Source of the DNA: Parvularcula sp038745625
GTDB lineage: Bacteria > Pseudomonadota > Alphaproteobacteria > Caulobacterales > Parvularculaceae
Length of the DNA: 62,021 nt
Direction: 5' to 3'
Assembly: GCA_038745625.1 (NCBI GenBank)
Contig: JBCDLG010000003.1
Coordinates: 1-62,021, forward strand
Each line of letters opens with the position of its first letter. The stretch's first letter is position 1. This document shows, one piece after another, positions 61,828 through 62,021 of this stretch. A program made the position numbers and the translations under genes. A model generated the notes under the pieces. The model was not told the DNA's origin. It did no database searches and worked only from the letters and a program-made list of their open reading frames with translations.

Positions 61828-62021
61828 GAGCCTTGCCCCTCAAGCGAGACATGGGCCGAGACGACTTTCCAATGGCCATCGATTTTGGCCCAGGACTGTG
61901 TCTGCCGCCCGCGCCGATCTGTTCCCTCCCGGAAGAACTCAGCATGGGCGGTAGCGAAACCCTCGCCAAAAGTGTGGATCGCGACCTTGCCAAGGCGACG
62001 CTGGGGCGAGCCGCCGCGGGA
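61824..62021 (-). CDS. AtzH-like (HpxZ/DUF3225) protein, C-terminal part
   Basis: 66 codons, cut by the right edge. The translation SPQRRLGKVAIHTFGEGFAT, then RRGRQTQSWAKIDGHWKVVSAHVSL, matches the end of AtzH-like/HpxZ proteins (NTF2-like fold). These are found with oxalurate or allophanate amidohydrolases. Its stop overlaps the uraD start (ATGA). Its presence suggests that more of the purine or oxalurate pathway continues beyond the window. Confidence 0.8.
   Translation of the reverse strand, partial: SRGGSPQRRLGKVAIHTFGEGFATAHAEFFREGTDRRGRQTQSWAKIDGHWKVVSAHVSLEGQGS

Overview
The window is about 62 kb of gene-dense chromosome of moderately high GC. It looks like a marine-type alphaproteobacterium. 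The evidence is an RcGTA-type gene transfer agent (GTA) head-tail cluster, PleC-like and other two-component kinases, a cta cytochrome aa3 operon with a small coxF-like gene, a DUF1491 gene, a DnaA-domain-IV mini-protein and a glutamyl-Q tRNA(Asp) synthetase. The gene set would suit Parvularculales/Hyphomonadales-like bacteria, but that placement is inference. I see no rRNA, tRNA, CRISPR array, insertion sequence or integrase. No gap between genes exceeds about 300 bases.

Layout. 1-765: end of alanine dehydrogenase and two small membrane-protein ORFs. 815-5885 (+): arginine succinyltransferase pathway genes (M20 hydrolase, astA, astD, astB) in a tightly overlapping operon. 5904-8168 (+): PleC-like kinase. 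12001-8169 (-): degP, OmpR-type regulator, HAMP histidine kinase. 13064-12096 (-): J-domain chaperone. 25491-13145 (-): a compact GTA cluster (gp1, terminase, portal, gp3.5, protease, capsid, gp6-gp9, a very short tape-measure-like protein, gp12-gp15). 25996-33675: YcgN, an alpha/beta hydrolase-like secreted protein that lacks its serine nucleophile, a class A PBP, DUF1491, an orphan kinase, a secreted four-Cys protein and SufE. 33782-34354: a PEP-CTERM-like surface protein. 39086-34365 (-): ctaC-ctaD-ctaB-coxF-ctaG. 39255-44012: tldD, a J-domain protein, gluQ, the DnaA-C mini-protein and proS.

44096-62021 is a large purine locus. Two NCS2 permeases and an 8-oxoguanine/guanine deaminase (-) diverge from xdhABC (+). 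Next comes a minus-strand set of TonB receptor, NUP-family lipoprotein and adenosine-deaminase lipoprotein, which I read as cell-envelope nucleoside capture and processing. A divergent unknown lipoprotein has a structured leader. Last comes a minus-strand urate module: AtzH-like, uraD, an FAD monooxygenase-like probable urate hydroxylase, and uraH. Together these genes could take outer-membrane nucleosides through free base, hypoxanthine/xanthine and urate to allantoin.

The items most worth a second look are the GTA cluster without gp10-type tail chaperones and with a 111-residue tape-measure-like protein; the envelope nucleoside module and its unknown lipoprotein; the flavoprotein in the urate oxidase slot; the roughly 100-residue insertion in CtaC; the serine-less hydrolase; and two genes whose best starts are ATT/ATC codons. 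All functional calls come from reading motifs and gene order; no database search was run.
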